Source: CAZGLR01 sp964526635
GTDB taxonomy: Bacteria; Zixibacteria; MSB-5A5; GN15; JAAZOE01
Assembly: GCA_964526635.1 (NCBI GenBank)
Contig: CAZGLR010000057.1
Location: forward strand, 1 to 21,339
Direction of reading: 5' to 3'
Length of the DNA: 21,339 bases
Positions 1-8,193 of the stretch are shown here, piece after piece. A program made the position numbers and the translations under genes. Under the pieces are notes generated by a model. That model was not told the origin of the DNA. It did no database searches and saw only the letters and a program-made list of their open reading frames with translations. Within the stretch, counting starts at the first letter, position 1, and the number at the start of each line of letters is the position of its first letter.

Positions 1-1
1 G

Positions 2-1408
2 ACCGCTGGTCAGCATCTGCCATATGTTAAAAAGTACCAACGGGTCAATTTCTATGTCGGGCGAAAGCGCGAATCCGGTGAGATTGTCGATGCTGTAACT
101 GTTTACTATCGCGGCAAATTCTTGTCACAGCCGTATCTCGGCTATGATATCCCGGTGAATATGACCCGATGGTTTCCGCAGTTGCCGCAACGGTCGCTGG
201 CTTGGTACACGATTCATTATACGCTGCATAAAAATCTGCCGCTCAACTCAGTCGGCGAGAAAATTGGTGAGACCATCGAGGGTGACTATCGCCGGGTAAC
301 ATATCGGACACCCGATAAAATATCTTATGTCAGTTTTGCCTCGGCCGTCTATGATACCCTGCAGGCTACGGTGCAGGATATCCCGGTTTCATTGTTTGTT
401 CGTCGCGAAAACAGTACGGGTGTTTTCAATCGTCATATTCCCGGTACCGTCCTCGATGATCTGGTTGGCGCGTGCAGCTCGTTTTATGACTGGTATGGTC
501 CGCCGCTGGTCCGTGAAATCAAAATAGTCGATCAACCGATTTTTTCCGGTCAGAGCAGTCCCGGCCTGATCCATCTTTCGGGTGTTTCGTTTTACGTCAA
601 CCGTGATCAATCGCGGTTCCGTGCGCATGAGATGGCTCATCAATGGTGGGGGCATACTGTTTCACCGCAGACTTTTCAGGAAGCATGGCTGTCGGAGGGC
701 TTCGCTGAATACGCCGCCTCGCAATACATTCTTCGGACTCTTAAAGACACAACTGAGTACCGGGCACTGGTTGATCGATGGCGCCGTCAGATCAGCCAGG
801 AGGGGAAAATCTTCGGTCAGTATTCGATCGGTTATCGGGCCGGTCCGATAATTCTCGGCGCCCGTCTGCTGAATTCCTATTCACCGGGCGATTACGTGGC
901 GATCGTGTATTCAAAGGCCGCCTACATGTTGACGATGCTCCATTTCGAACTCGATGGGCCGGATTTCGCTACTAACCGCATGAACAGCCTGCTTGCCGAA
1001 TACCTGAATGCACATCGTGGCGATCAGGCCACCAGCGGAGATTTTATCGCAGTCGCTCGAAAATATCTGGGTAAAGAGCGGGCGAGCCGTTTTTTCAACC
1101 AGTGGCTCTACCAGTGGGCGATACCGTCGTTTGACTGCCGTTTCTCCCTCGAAGCCGACGCCTCCGGCCGGTGGTCCAGCGAGGTGATGATTCTGGTCAC
1201 CGATGTCGAAAACGATTTTTCGACATCGTTTCCAATCCGTATTACTTTTGCTGATGGCTCAAACCAATGGATAACGCTTGCGGAGGTGGGGCAGACGACA
1301 TCATTTCGCATTGGACCATTTGAAAAAAAAATAGTCGATATTCAGTTTGATCCGCATAATATTGTATTGAGCCGTGAGAAATCGGTAAGCGAGTTACATC
1401 CGCAGTAA
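2..1408 (+). CDS. M1-family (gluzincin) metallopeptidase-like protein, 5' end missing
   Basis: The reading frame is open from base 2, so the start lies upstream of the window; the first in-window start-like codon (TTG at 122) is not the true start. The zinc site is clear: HEMAH at 626-640, then exactly 18 residues, then the Glu of SEGFAEY (codon 695). That is the HExxH-18-E signature of M1 peptidases, in which two His and the distal Glu bind zinc and the first Glu is catalytic. A YSKAAYML segment matches the region that carries the catalytic Tyr. The usual GxMEN exopeptidase motif ahead of the zinc site appears as GQSSPGLI, without the Met-Glu pair, so N-terminal (aminopeptidase) specificity is doubtful. 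The C-terminal ~90 residues look beta-rich. It lies 78 bp upstream of dnaE on the same strand. The family is confident; the substrate is unknown. Confidence 0.85.
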   Translation, partial: TAGQHLPYVKKYQRVNFYVGRKRESGEIVDAVTVYYRGKFLSQPYLGYDIPVNMTRWFPQLPQRSLAWYTIHYTLHKNLPLNSVGEKIGETIEGDYRRVTYRTPDKISYVSFASAVYDTLQATVQDIPVSLFVRRENSTGVFNRHIPGTVLDDLVGACSSFYDWYGPPLVREIKIVDQPIFSGQSSPGLIHLSGVSFYVNRDQSRFRAHEMAHQWWGHTVSPQTFQEAWLSEGFAEYAASQYILRTLKDTTEYRALVDRWRRQISQEGKIFGQYSIGYRAGPIILGARLLNSYSPGDYVAIVYSKAAYMLTMLHFELDGPDFATNRMNSLLAEYLNAHRGDQATSGDFIAVARKYLGKERASRFFNQWLYQWAIPSFDCRFSLEADASGRWSSEVMILVTDVENDFSTSFPIRITFADGSNQWITLAEVGQTTSFRIGPFEKKIVDIQFDPHNIVLSREKSVSELHPQ

Positions 1409-1486
1409 ACTAAAGCGTTATTACTTGACCGTCCCGATCTGCGCACTCCTTTGGCAGCGGACGTCCAGGACAAGGAAATCAGCATT

Positions 1487-4400
1487 GTGAAATCCAGCGG
1501 GTTTGTTCATCTTCATAATCATACGCAGTATTCGCTGCTCGATGGCGCGAATCGGATATCCGATCTGGCCGAGGCGGCCGCTCAGTTCAAAATGCGGGCG
1601 CTGGCGATTACTGATCATGGTAACATGTTCGGGGCGATCGAGTTCTATAAGAAAATGCGCAAGGCGGGTATTAAGCCCATTATCGGTATGGAGGCCTATG
1701 TCGCCGGAACGAGCCGGTTTGATCATAAGCGGGTACCGGGATATCCCGATGGCGGCTTCCATATGGTGCTTCTGGCCAAGAATCAGCAGGGCTATAAAAA
1801 CCTCATGAAGCTGGCCTCGGCGGCCTATCGCGAGGGTTTTTATCACCGGCCCCGCATCGACCGCGAAATTCTGGCCCAGCATGCCCGGGGGCTGGTGGCA
1901 ACCTCAGCCTGCCAGAAGGGTGAAATCCCGTACTGGCTGGCCAAAGGCGATATGGAAAAGGTCGCCGATGCCGTCGCCTTTTATTCCAATTTGTTTCAGG
2001 ATGATTTCTATATCGAAATACAGGACCATGGCCTCGATATGGAAAAAAACGCCATCCCCAAACTGGTCGACCTGGCCGAAAAACACGGCTTGCCGCTGGT
2101 AGCCACAAATGATTGCCATTACCTGCATAGAGAAGATGCCGAAGCCCACGATGCCCTGATTTGCATCCAGACCGGGAAAATGGTCGATGATACCAATCGC
2201 ATGCGATACAACACCGATCAGCTCTATTTTAAGAGCGAAATGGAAATGCAGCAGGTGTTTGCCGACTATCCCACAGCAGTCGAAAACACCCTTCGCATTG
2301 CCGAGAAGTGCAATGTCGAAATCGAGATGGGCAAACTGCTTTTACCGGCCTTTCCCATCCCCGAAAAGGATAAACAACCCGATCAATATCTCGAGGATCT
2401 GGCCCGCCAGGGCTTAAAAAGACGGTACGCCGAAATCACCCAGGAAATAGAGGAACGGCTCACCTATGAATTGGGCATCATCAATCAACTGGGCTGGGCC
2501 GGGTATTTCCTGATCACCATGGATTTCGTCCAGTATGCCCGCGAACAAGGTATCCCGGTTGGGCCGGGACGCGGTTCGGCGGCCGGATCAATTGTTTCCT
2601 ACTGCCTGGGCATCACCAATGTTGATCCTATTAAGTATGGTCTTCTGTTCGAGCGATTCCTCAATCCAGAACGTATTTCGATGCCCGATATCGATATCGA
2701 TTTCGGTGACCGCAAGCGGGATAAAATCATCGAGTACGTGGTCAACAAATACGGTCGCGATAATGTCACCCAGATTATTACGTTCGGGACGATGGCGGCC
2801 CGAGCGGTGGTGCGCGATGTCGGCCGGGTGCTGGCGATGCCTTATGGCGAAGTCGATAAAATCGCCAAGATGATCCCCATGCAGCCGGGAATGACGCTGC
2901 CGAAAGCATTGAAACAGAATTCCGATCTCAAAGACCTGATGGATGAAGACCAGCGTGTGGCCAAGCTGCTCAAACTGTCGCAGACGCTCGAGGGCCTGAC
3001 GCGCCATGCCTCAACCCATGCCGCTGGAGTCGTGATCGCCCCGGCTGATCTGACCGATTATGTGCCATTGTTCAAAAGCTCCAAGGACGAAATCACCACC
3101 CAGTTTGATATGAAATGGATTGAGACGGTCGGGCTGTTGAAGATGGATTTTCTTGGGTTGCGTACACTGACGGTCATCGACGACGCCCTGCAGATGATCC
3201 GTGAGAATCATAGTGTCGAAATCGATCTGGACAATCTCCCGCTCGACGACGAGGCTGTCTATACGATGTTCGGCGCAGGCATGACCATCGGTATTTTCCA
3301 GTTTGAATCGGCCGGGATGCGCGATTATCTCTGTAAGCTGAAGCCGACTGTACTCAATGATCTGATCGCCATGAACGCCCTGTATCGCCCGGGGCCGCTG
3401 GATTCGGGCATGATTGATATTTATATCAATCGCAAGCACGGCCGGGAGAAAGTCGAATTCGAGCATCCGCTTCTGGAAGATATTCTCAAGGATACCTACG
3501 GCGTCATAGTTTTTCAGGAGCAAGTGTTAAAGATCGCCAATCTGCTGGCCGGGTATTCACTGGGGCAGGCCGATATTCTGCGCAAGGCGATGGGGAAAAA
3601 AGACGCCGATGCGATGGCCGAGCAGAAGAAGAAATTTATCGCCGGCGCTGTTGAGAAAAAAATCGAGGAGAAAACCGCCGCTCATATTTTCGAACTCATC
3701 GAAACCTTTGCCCGTTATGGCTTCAACAAGGCCCATTCAACCTGCTACGCTTTGCTGGCCTATCAAACCGCCTGGCTGAAAGTCCATTATCCGCAAGAGT
3801 TTATGGCCGCCGCCCTGACGTCTGAAATGGGTGACTCCGACCGTGTCGTGGTCCTCATGGAAGAATGTCGCCGGATGAATACCCAGGTGCTGCCGCCGGA
3901 TGTCAATGAATCGGCCGGTAATTTTACTGTGGTCGATGGCAAGATCCGTTTTGGACTTCTGGCAATCAAGAATGTCGGCAATGGTCCCGTGGAGAAGATC
4001 ATGCAGGCCCGGGAAGAAAGCGGAAAATTCGAAAGCCTGGGCGATTTCGTCTCCCGGGTGGATTTGCATGCGCTCAATCGACGGGCGCTGGAATCGATGA
4101 TTTCGGCTGGAGCCTTTGATTCGGTTCATGGCAACCGTAAAGCGATGCATACTGTCCTGGAGCCGATGATCTCTTATGGCCAAATGATCCAACAGGCCTC
4201 GCATACTGTGGATATGTTCGGCGACGGTGCCGCCGACGAAACCCGGCGGCCGCCGGAACTGCCTGCAATAGAAGACTATACGACGACCGAACGGCTCAAT
4301 GCCGAAAAAGAAATGCTGGGCTTTTATGTTTCCGGTCATCCCCTTGAGCAATATCGCAAAGAGCTTGATCTATTCGCCACCCGATCGTCTCAGCGTATTA

Positions 4401-4915
4401 CCAGTGAAGACGACGGCAAGGAAGTTCGGATCGGCGGGATTATCCAGGCGGCCAAAGTCATGATTGACCGTCGGGGTAACAAAATGGCCTTTGTCACGAT
4501 AGAGGATTTCTGGGGGTCCCTGGAACTGATTGTCTTTTCTGACTGTTATGAAACAGCGAAGGACTTTTTACAGCCGGACAGCACGATTCTGGCCTCCGGC
4601 AGGATTTCCACGCGCGAGGGTCAGGCTTCGAAACTGGTAGCATCGAGTATCTGGCCGCTGACCAAACTCAGCGATTATTTTAACTGCCGGCTGATTTTGA
4701 ACCTCGAACGCGGTGATTATTCACGTCTTCAGGAGTTTTGGCCGATGTTACAGAATAACCAGGGTGAAAAAGAGGTGATTGTAATTGCCCGGCACAATGG
4801 TGAAGAGCTGTTTATTCGCCCGCGCCGTTTACGTGTAACGGCCTCGACTGAGATGGTCGCTGAATTGAAAAAAGTGCTTGGTGACGCTAAAGCCTACCTG
4901 GCGCCGATCAATTAG
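1487..4915 (+). CDS. dnaE: DNA polymerase III alpha subunit (replicative polymerase)
   Basis: This is the catalytic subunit of the replicative DNA polymerase, 1142 aa from the chosen start. The N-terminal PHP domain begins FVHLHNHTQYSLLDG (HxH at residues 8-10), followed by ITDHGN, GMEAYV, GFHM, SACQKGEIP and NDCHY, so the PHP metal ligands look intact. The polymerase core has GRGSAAGS, PDIDIDFGD (Asp401 and Asp403) and LLKMDFLGL (Asp554), almost the same numbering as the E. coli catalytic triad. A degenerate clamp-binding-like VDMF, an OB-fold and a C-terminal region follow. I chose GTG 1487 because AAGGA at 1472-1476 sits 10 nt before it and because it brings the PHP motif to the usual distance from the N-terminus. 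TTG 1451 would add 12 residues and has no ribosome-binding site. DnaE1 type, full length. Confidence 0.97.
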   Translation: MKSSGFVHLHNHTQYSLLDGANRISDLAEAAAQFKMRALAITDHGNMFGAIEFYKKMRKAGIKPIIGMEAYVAGTSRFDHKRVPGYPDGGFHMVLLAKNQQGYKNLMKLASAAYREGFYHRPRIDREILAQHARGLVATSACQKGEIPYWLAKGDMEKVADAVAFYSNLFQDDFYIEIQDHGLDMEKNAIPKLVDLAEKHGLPLVATNDCHYLHREDAEAHDALICIQTGKMVDDTNRMRYNTDQLYFKSEMEMQQVFADYPTAVENTLRIAEKCNVEIEMGKLLLPAFPIPEKDKQPDQYLEDLARQGLKRRYAEITQEIEERLTYELGIINQLGWAGYFLITMDFVQYAREQGIPVGPGRGSAAGSIVSYCLGITNVDPIKYGLLFERFLNPERISMPDIDIDFGDRKRDKIIEYVVNKYGRDNVTQIITFGTMAARAVVRDVGRVLAMPYGEVDKIAKMIPMQPGMTLPKALKQNSDLKDLMDEDQRVAKLLKLSQTLEGLTRHASTHAAGVVIAPADLTDYVPLFKSSKDEITTQFDMKWIETVGLLKMDFLGLRTLTVIDDALQMIRENHSVEIDLDNLPLDDEAVYTMFGAGMTIGIFQFESAGMRDYLCKLKPTVLNDLIAMNALYRPGPLDSGMIDIYINRKHGREKVEFEHPLLEDILKDTYGVIVFQEQVLKIANLLAGYSLGQADILRKAMGKKDADAMAEQKKKFIAGAVEKKIEEKTAAHIFELIETFARYGFNKAHSTCYALLAYQTAWLKVHYPQEFMAAALTSEMGDSDRVVVLMEECRRMNTQVLPPDVNESAGNFTVVDGKIRFGLLAIKNVGNGPVEKIMQAREESGKFESLGDFVSRVDLHALNRRALESMISAGAFDSVHGNRKAMHTVLEPMISYGQMIQQASHTVDMFGDGAADETRRPPELPAIEDYTTTERLNAEKEMLGFYVSGHPLEQYRKELDLFATRSSQRITSEDDGKEVRIGGIIQAAKVMIDRRGNKMAFVTIEDFWGSLELIVFSDCYETAKDFLQPDSTILASGRISTREGQASKLVASSIWPLTKLSDYFNCRLILNLERGDYSRLQEFWPMLQNNQGEKEVIVIARHNGEELFIRPRRLRVTASTEMVAELKKVLGDAKAYLAPIN

Positions 4916-4920
4916 TTGGG

Positions 4921-4949
4921 AAGAGAGACAATAAGGCTCTTGATTTTTT
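4921..4949 (+). terminator. Weak candidate intrinsic terminator after dnaE
   Basis: AAGAG (4921-4925) can pair with CTCTT (4937-4941) across an 11-nt loop, and GA plus six T residues follow (4944-4949). It is six bases after the dnaE stop, the right place. The stem is only 5 bp and low in GC, so it may not terminate efficiently. Confidence 0.3.
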
Positions 4950-5030
4950 GCCAAATTGCTGTAAACTTATGGGCATAAATCGCATATAACAATTGACACC
5001 AATAGCTGTTTACAAGTCAGGTCGTATTGC

Positions 5031-5615
5031 ATGAAAAATTTAATCGCTTTGTGTATTATCATAGCAATCGTGGCTGTTCCGCTTCATGCCGTGGATAAAA
5101 ATCCCGAGAAGATGACCCAGGACACCCAGGATAAAATCTCAGTACAACCCAAAGACACCGAAAAGAAACCGGCCAATAACGAGCCCTCGACCATAACCTG
5201 GTTTAAATTCGACGAGGGTTTCAAACAGGCCGCCGAAGAACAGAAGAATGTCTTTGTGGAATTTACCGCCGATTGGTGCGGGTGGTGCAAGCGCATGCAT
5301 GCCACAACATTCAAAGACCCGCAGGTAATTAAAATGATGAATGATAATTTCATTGTTGTCAGTGTCGACGGTGAATCGGGAGACAGTTTGAATATCGACG
5401 GCTGGATGACGACTGAGAAGCGGTTAACCCGGGAGTATCGTGTTACCGGTTATCCGACCTACCTGTTTATGACGCCCCAGCGGGAAGTGATTACGCCATT
5501 GAAGGGATATCAGCAGGCATCGAAACTATATGATGCGCTCGATTATCTGAAAGACGATACCTATAAAACTGTCAAATTCGAGGAATTCCTCAAACAGCGG
5601 GCCGAAAAGAAATAA
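5031..5615 (+). CDS. Secreted thioredoxin-fold protein (CGWC active site)
   Basis: A 194-residue protein with an N-terminal signal sequence (Lys3, then a hydrophobic core to about residue 20, with a likely cleavage after HA). A polar linker (about 22-55) leads into a thioredoxin fold with ADWCGWCKRMH (Cys83-Gly-Trp-Cys86) and the cis-Pro loop GYPTYLF. The redox CxxC indicates thiol-disulfide exchange in the periplasm. The helix after the CxxC and the overall pattern resemble the thioredoxin_7/DsbD gamma-domain group rather than cytoplasmic TrxA. No good Shine-Dalgarno is seen before ATG 5031. The 115-bp gap upstream contains TATAAC (4985-4990) as a weak -10 candidate. It sits 36 bp upstream of the TlpA-like gene, so the two are probably co-transcribed and may act on the same substrates. 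The partner is not identified. Confidence 0.85.
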   Translation: MKNLIALCIIIAIVAVPLHAVDKNPEKMTQDTQDKISVQPKDTEKKPANNEPSTITWFKFDEGFKQAAEEQKNVFVEFTADWCGWCKRMHATTFKDPQVIKMMNDNFIVVSVDGESGDSLNIDGWMTTEKRLTREYRVTGYPTYLFMTPQREVITPLKGYQQASKLYDALDYLKDDTYKTVKFEEFLKQRAEKK

Positions 5616-5651
5616 CTGATGACTTCATTGAACAACTTCGGGAGGACTCGC

Positions 5652-6269
5652 ATGATTCGCGTAATTTTCTTACTGGCCGGAATACTTGCCCTAACACTGC
5701 TGCTGCTGACCGGTTGCAGTGGTAGTCAGGCCGAAAAATCGGATACCAAATCCCGTGACAAGGCGCTGAAGAACCAAACATCGCCGGCTTCGTCTGCTCC
5801 TCAACAGCAGGCCCGGCAGACCACTCCGCCGCCCCAGCCGGCCGTGATACCCTCAAATCCGGCCGAAGAGGGAGAACGCTTCGTCCTGACCGATATCAAC
5901 GGCGAAACCCGGCGCTGGTCGGAATTTGAGGGCAACCCCCTGATTATCAATTTCTGGGCGACCTGGTGCGGGCCGTGTCGCGTGGAAATGCCGATCCTCA
6001 AGGAACTCTACGCTGAATATCAATCCAAAGGTCTTGAAATTATCAGCATCTCCGTTGACCAGAATCCCGCCCCGGTGAAACCGTGGGTGCAGCAGATGAA
6101 TATCCCGTGGACTGTTACCTATCTTGATATGAACGCGGTTAAGGAATTCCGCCTCGGCCAATCAATCCCGTGTACGATTTTCCTTGATAAAGACGGCAAC
6201 GAAGAGAGCCGCCTGACCGGTGCGCATCCCAAAGAAACCATGCGGGATCATATCGAGCAGATTATTTAA
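5652..6269 (+). CDS. TlpA/ResA-like thioredoxin-family lipoprotein
   Basis: A 205-residue lipoprotein. ATG 5652 is preferred over in-frame ATG 5619 because GGAGG (5641-5645) lies 6 nt upstream and the signal peptide then starts directly with MIRVIFLL. The lipobox is LLTGC, with lipidation at Cys22. A Ser/Gln/Pro-rich linker (about 25-68) precedes an AhpC/TSA-Redoxin-type domain with NFWATWCGPCRVEMP (Cys106-Gly-Pro-Cys109) and the cis-Pro segment SIPCTIFLD. TlpA/ResA/CcmG proteins reduce specific periplasmic disulfides, often during cytochrome c or oxidase maturation. Here a dihaem cytochrome is encoded about 2 kb away on the other strand, so that role is plausible but inferred. It carries an extra Cys within SIPCTIF, next to the cis-Pro. 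It follows the CGWC thioredoxin gene and ends before a hairpin terminator. Confidence 0.88.
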   Translation: MIRVIFLLAGILALTLLLLTGCSGSQAEKSDTKSRDKALKNQTSPASSAPQQQARQTTPPPQPAVIPSNPAEEGERFVLTDINGETRRWSEFEGNPLIINFWATWCGPCRVEMPILKELYAEYQSKGLEIISISVDQNPAPVKPWVQQMNIPWTVTYLDMNAVKEFRLGQSIPCTIFLDKDGNEESRLTGAHPKETMRDHIEQII

Positions 6270-6307
6270 TTGATATCGCGAGAAAAGTGAAAATAATTTA
6301 CTATAAA

Positions 6308-6333
6308 GGGCCGGCTGCTGTCGGCCCGTTGTG
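6308..6333. terminator. Hairpin terminator between convergent genes, probably bidirectional
   Basis: GGGCCG (6308-6313) pairs perfectly with CGGCCC (6322-6327) over an 8-nt loop. On the + strand GTTGTGTTT follows; on the - strand TTTATAG follows. It lies in the 77-bp gap between the converging TlpA-like gene and methyltransferase gene, so it can end transcripts from both sides. The T tracts are interrupted, so efficiency is uncertain. Confidence 0.6.
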
Positions 6334-6346
6334 TTTCCACATAAAT

Positions 6347-7096
6347 TTACTTCGTTGCCACAACCACCAGCCGCTGGGCATGGTGATCGTGAGGTGTCCC
6401 CTTCAATGAGCCATAGATATCAATCTGTGAAAATCCGGCGGCCTCGAGAACCATTTCGAATTCATAGACCGAATAGATTCTCAGATTGAATTCATGCTCA
6501 TGCACTATGCCATCTTTGATAAGCACCCATCGATTGTGCATGAATTTCCAGTCCGGTGAGGGTGTCCGTTCTTCCAGCATATAGACACCATCCTGCTCTT
6601 CCCAGCTTTTGGGGATAAAAATCCGGGCAAGAATTTCTTTGCTGAACATGTCGAATATGACTTTGCCACCGGGCTTCAGTGAGGCGTACATATTGTCCAG
6701 AACCGCTCTTTCCTCGTCATCATCTTCGAAATATCCGAAGGCGGTAAACATGCTGAGAATCAGGTCCACGGCGTTTTCGCGACGGAAATGGCGCATGTCA
6801 TCGACAATATATTCGATATCGAGTTGTTCAGATGCCGCCCGTTTGCGGGCGTCGTCGAGATAGGCGATAGTCCGATCAACACCGGTGACGGTAAAACCGC
6901 GTCGGGAGAGTTCCAGGCTGTGGCGCCCCGGACCGCAACAGATATCCAGGACAGCGGCGGGGGGAGTCACACCGGTAAGGGCGAGAATATGATCCACTTC
7001 TGCCGGTGCGTTGTTCCAGCGGGATTCGGTGAACATCCAGGTTCCAAACAGATCCCAGAACTCATCGTTTTCGCACCAGTGTTTAGATGTATCCAT
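6347..7096 (-). CDS. Class I SAM-dependent methyltransferase
   Basis: A 249-residue Rossmann-fold methyltransferase. Motif I is VLDICCGPGRHS (residues 49-60), the SAM-binding glycine loop. The acidic end of strand 2 is GVDRT (Asp74), motif II/III is IEYIVDDMRHF, and LKPGGKVIFDMFS is the post-motif III strand-turn. The order fits the Methyltransf_25/11 group. The acceptor substrate cannot be read from the sequence. It is the last gene of the four-gene minus-strand cluster, 8 bp after the stop of the CydA-like subunit. A GAGGT that could act as its ribosome-binding site lies inside the last codons of that gene at a long spacing (12 nt), which suggests translational coupling. A link to the oxidase (for example haem or quinone chemistry) is possible but unsupported. 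Confidence 0.85.
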   Translation of the reverse strand: MDTSKHWCENDEFWDLFGTWMFTESRWNNAPAEVDHILALTGVTPPAAVLDICCGPGRHSLELSRRGFTVTGVDRTIAYLDDARKRAASEQLDIEYIVDDMRHFRRENAVDLILSMFTAFGYFEDDDEERAVLDNMYASLKPGGKVIFDMFSKEILARIFIPKSWEEQDGVYMLEERTPSPDWKFMHNRWVLIKDGIVHEHEFNLRIYSVYEFEMVLEAAGFSQIDIYGSLKGTPHDHHAQRLVVVATK

Positions 7097-7104
7097 AGGG
7101 TTAA

Positions 7105-8193
7105 CTATACCTCAGCCTGTCGTGCGCGAAAGAAAAGGTGAAGCATCCACGCCATAACAACCAGCCCTGCCACGAACGTGACCGCGAACATCACAAATGG
7201 TCCCGCCTGGAAGGCGGTCGGCAGGCCGCCGGGGTCAAAGGCGCCCTCAAGAAAAACCAGTCTCAGGTAATGCCGTGCGATGACCATGCAGAAAACACCG
7301 AGAAAAACAAGTAATGATGCACTCAGGATCAGGTTGCGCGGCCGTGCTGCGCGGCTGCTGCGGTAAGCGAGATACGCCGCGATAATGTTCAGCACTATCG
7401 CACCTGAAACCGCATGAAGTCCGGCCGATTGCAAAAAGCCGGTAAAGATATCACGAGGAATGACCAGCAGGTAGATTATCGCCAGAACGGCGGCGGCCAT
7501 CACGCCCATGAGAAACATCTTCGCCCCGAATTGTCGCAGCGAATGGTTGCCCTCGACCTTGGGATGATACACAGTGAAGAGCATGATGACGAGTCCGGCT
7601 ACTGTTATTGCTCCAGCCAGCATATGCGTCCACCGAAAGATGTACTCCCCGATGTCGGGATTGATCGAAAAGCCCTCCGGCGAGGCCGTGTACATTGCCG
7701 CCCACAACGCCGGCTTTTCGGCCAGATCGGAAATTGAAGTGAACGTAAAGGAAAGATATGCCAATCCGATCCCGGCCGGAAAAAGCAGCATCAGCTTTTT
7801 GCCGGTCGTCATATTCCCGGAAAGCGATGCCGCATAGAGCAGATAATAGACAAGCAGCAACACCGGAATAAGAGAAAACCATTGCCAACCGGAGATTATC
7901 GACGCGCTGTAAAAGAACTTGCCGTAGATAACCTGTGTAAACAGCAATGGCGCCACTCCGAGCGTAATCGTCGCTGCCATAGCCGTGGGGAAGAGTTTGA
8001 CCATGTTGTCAAACAGCAATCGGCGCAAGGGACTGCTTCCGGATACCAGCAGGAGAATCAAGACGCCAAACAGGACATTCATGGCCAGAAGATGCAGTAC
8101 GAATGTCAGCCAGTGCAGAAATGTCATCAGCCAGTATGATCCGGGAATAGCCAGATGCGGTCCGGCCACCATTGCCGGCAGGAGAGATATCAT
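7105..8193 (-). CDS. CydA-like second membrane subunit of a cytochrome bd-superfamily complex
   Basis: A 362-residue polytopic membrane protein with about nine hydrophobic segments and no soluble domain. The first core helix reads HWLTFVLHLLAMNVLFG, with His34 matching the position of the bd-type b595 histidine. A later helix, RWTHMLAGAITVAG, aligns with the E. coli CydA helix bearing His186 and keeps a His there. The helix that carries the two active-site glutamates in CydA is recognisable (ISGWQWFSLIPVLLLVYY) but has no Glu, so this is probably a non-catalytic paralogue paired with the gene upstream. Its ATG overlaps the upstream stop as ATGA (8190-8193), and AAGGAGGT (8200-8207) sits 6 nt before it, so translation is coupled and strong. 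A general membrane-protein assignment is safe; CydA-like homology is inferred from motif alignment by eye. Confidence 0.6.
   Translation of the reverse strand: MISLLPAMVAGPHLAIPGSYWLMTFLHWLTFVLHLLAMNVLFGVLILLLVSGSSPLRRLLFDNMVKLFPTAMAATITLGVAPLLFTQVIYGKFFYSASIISGWQWFSLIPVLLLVYYLLYAASLSGNMTTGKKLMLLFPAGIGLAYLSFTFTSISDLAEKPALWAAMYTASPEGFSINPDIGEYIFRWTHMLAGAITVAGLVIMLFTVYHPKVEGNHSLRQFGAKMFLMGVMAAAVLAIIYLLVIPRDIFTGFLQSAGLHAVSGAIVLNIIAAYLAYRSSRAARPRNLILSASLLVFLGVFCMVIARHYLRLVFLEGAFDPGGLPTAFQAGPFVMFAVTFVAGLVVMAWMLHLFFRARQAEV

Noticed and set aside
1451..1486. TTG start for dnaE
   Set aside because: No Shine-Dalgarno; GTG 1487 has one and places the PHP motif and the catalytic aspartates at the usual residue numbers.
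4993..4998. Perfect TTGACA -35 box before the CGWC thioredoxin gene
   Set aside because: No -10 hexamer lies 15-19 bp downstream; the candidate positions read AGTCAG-like sequence.
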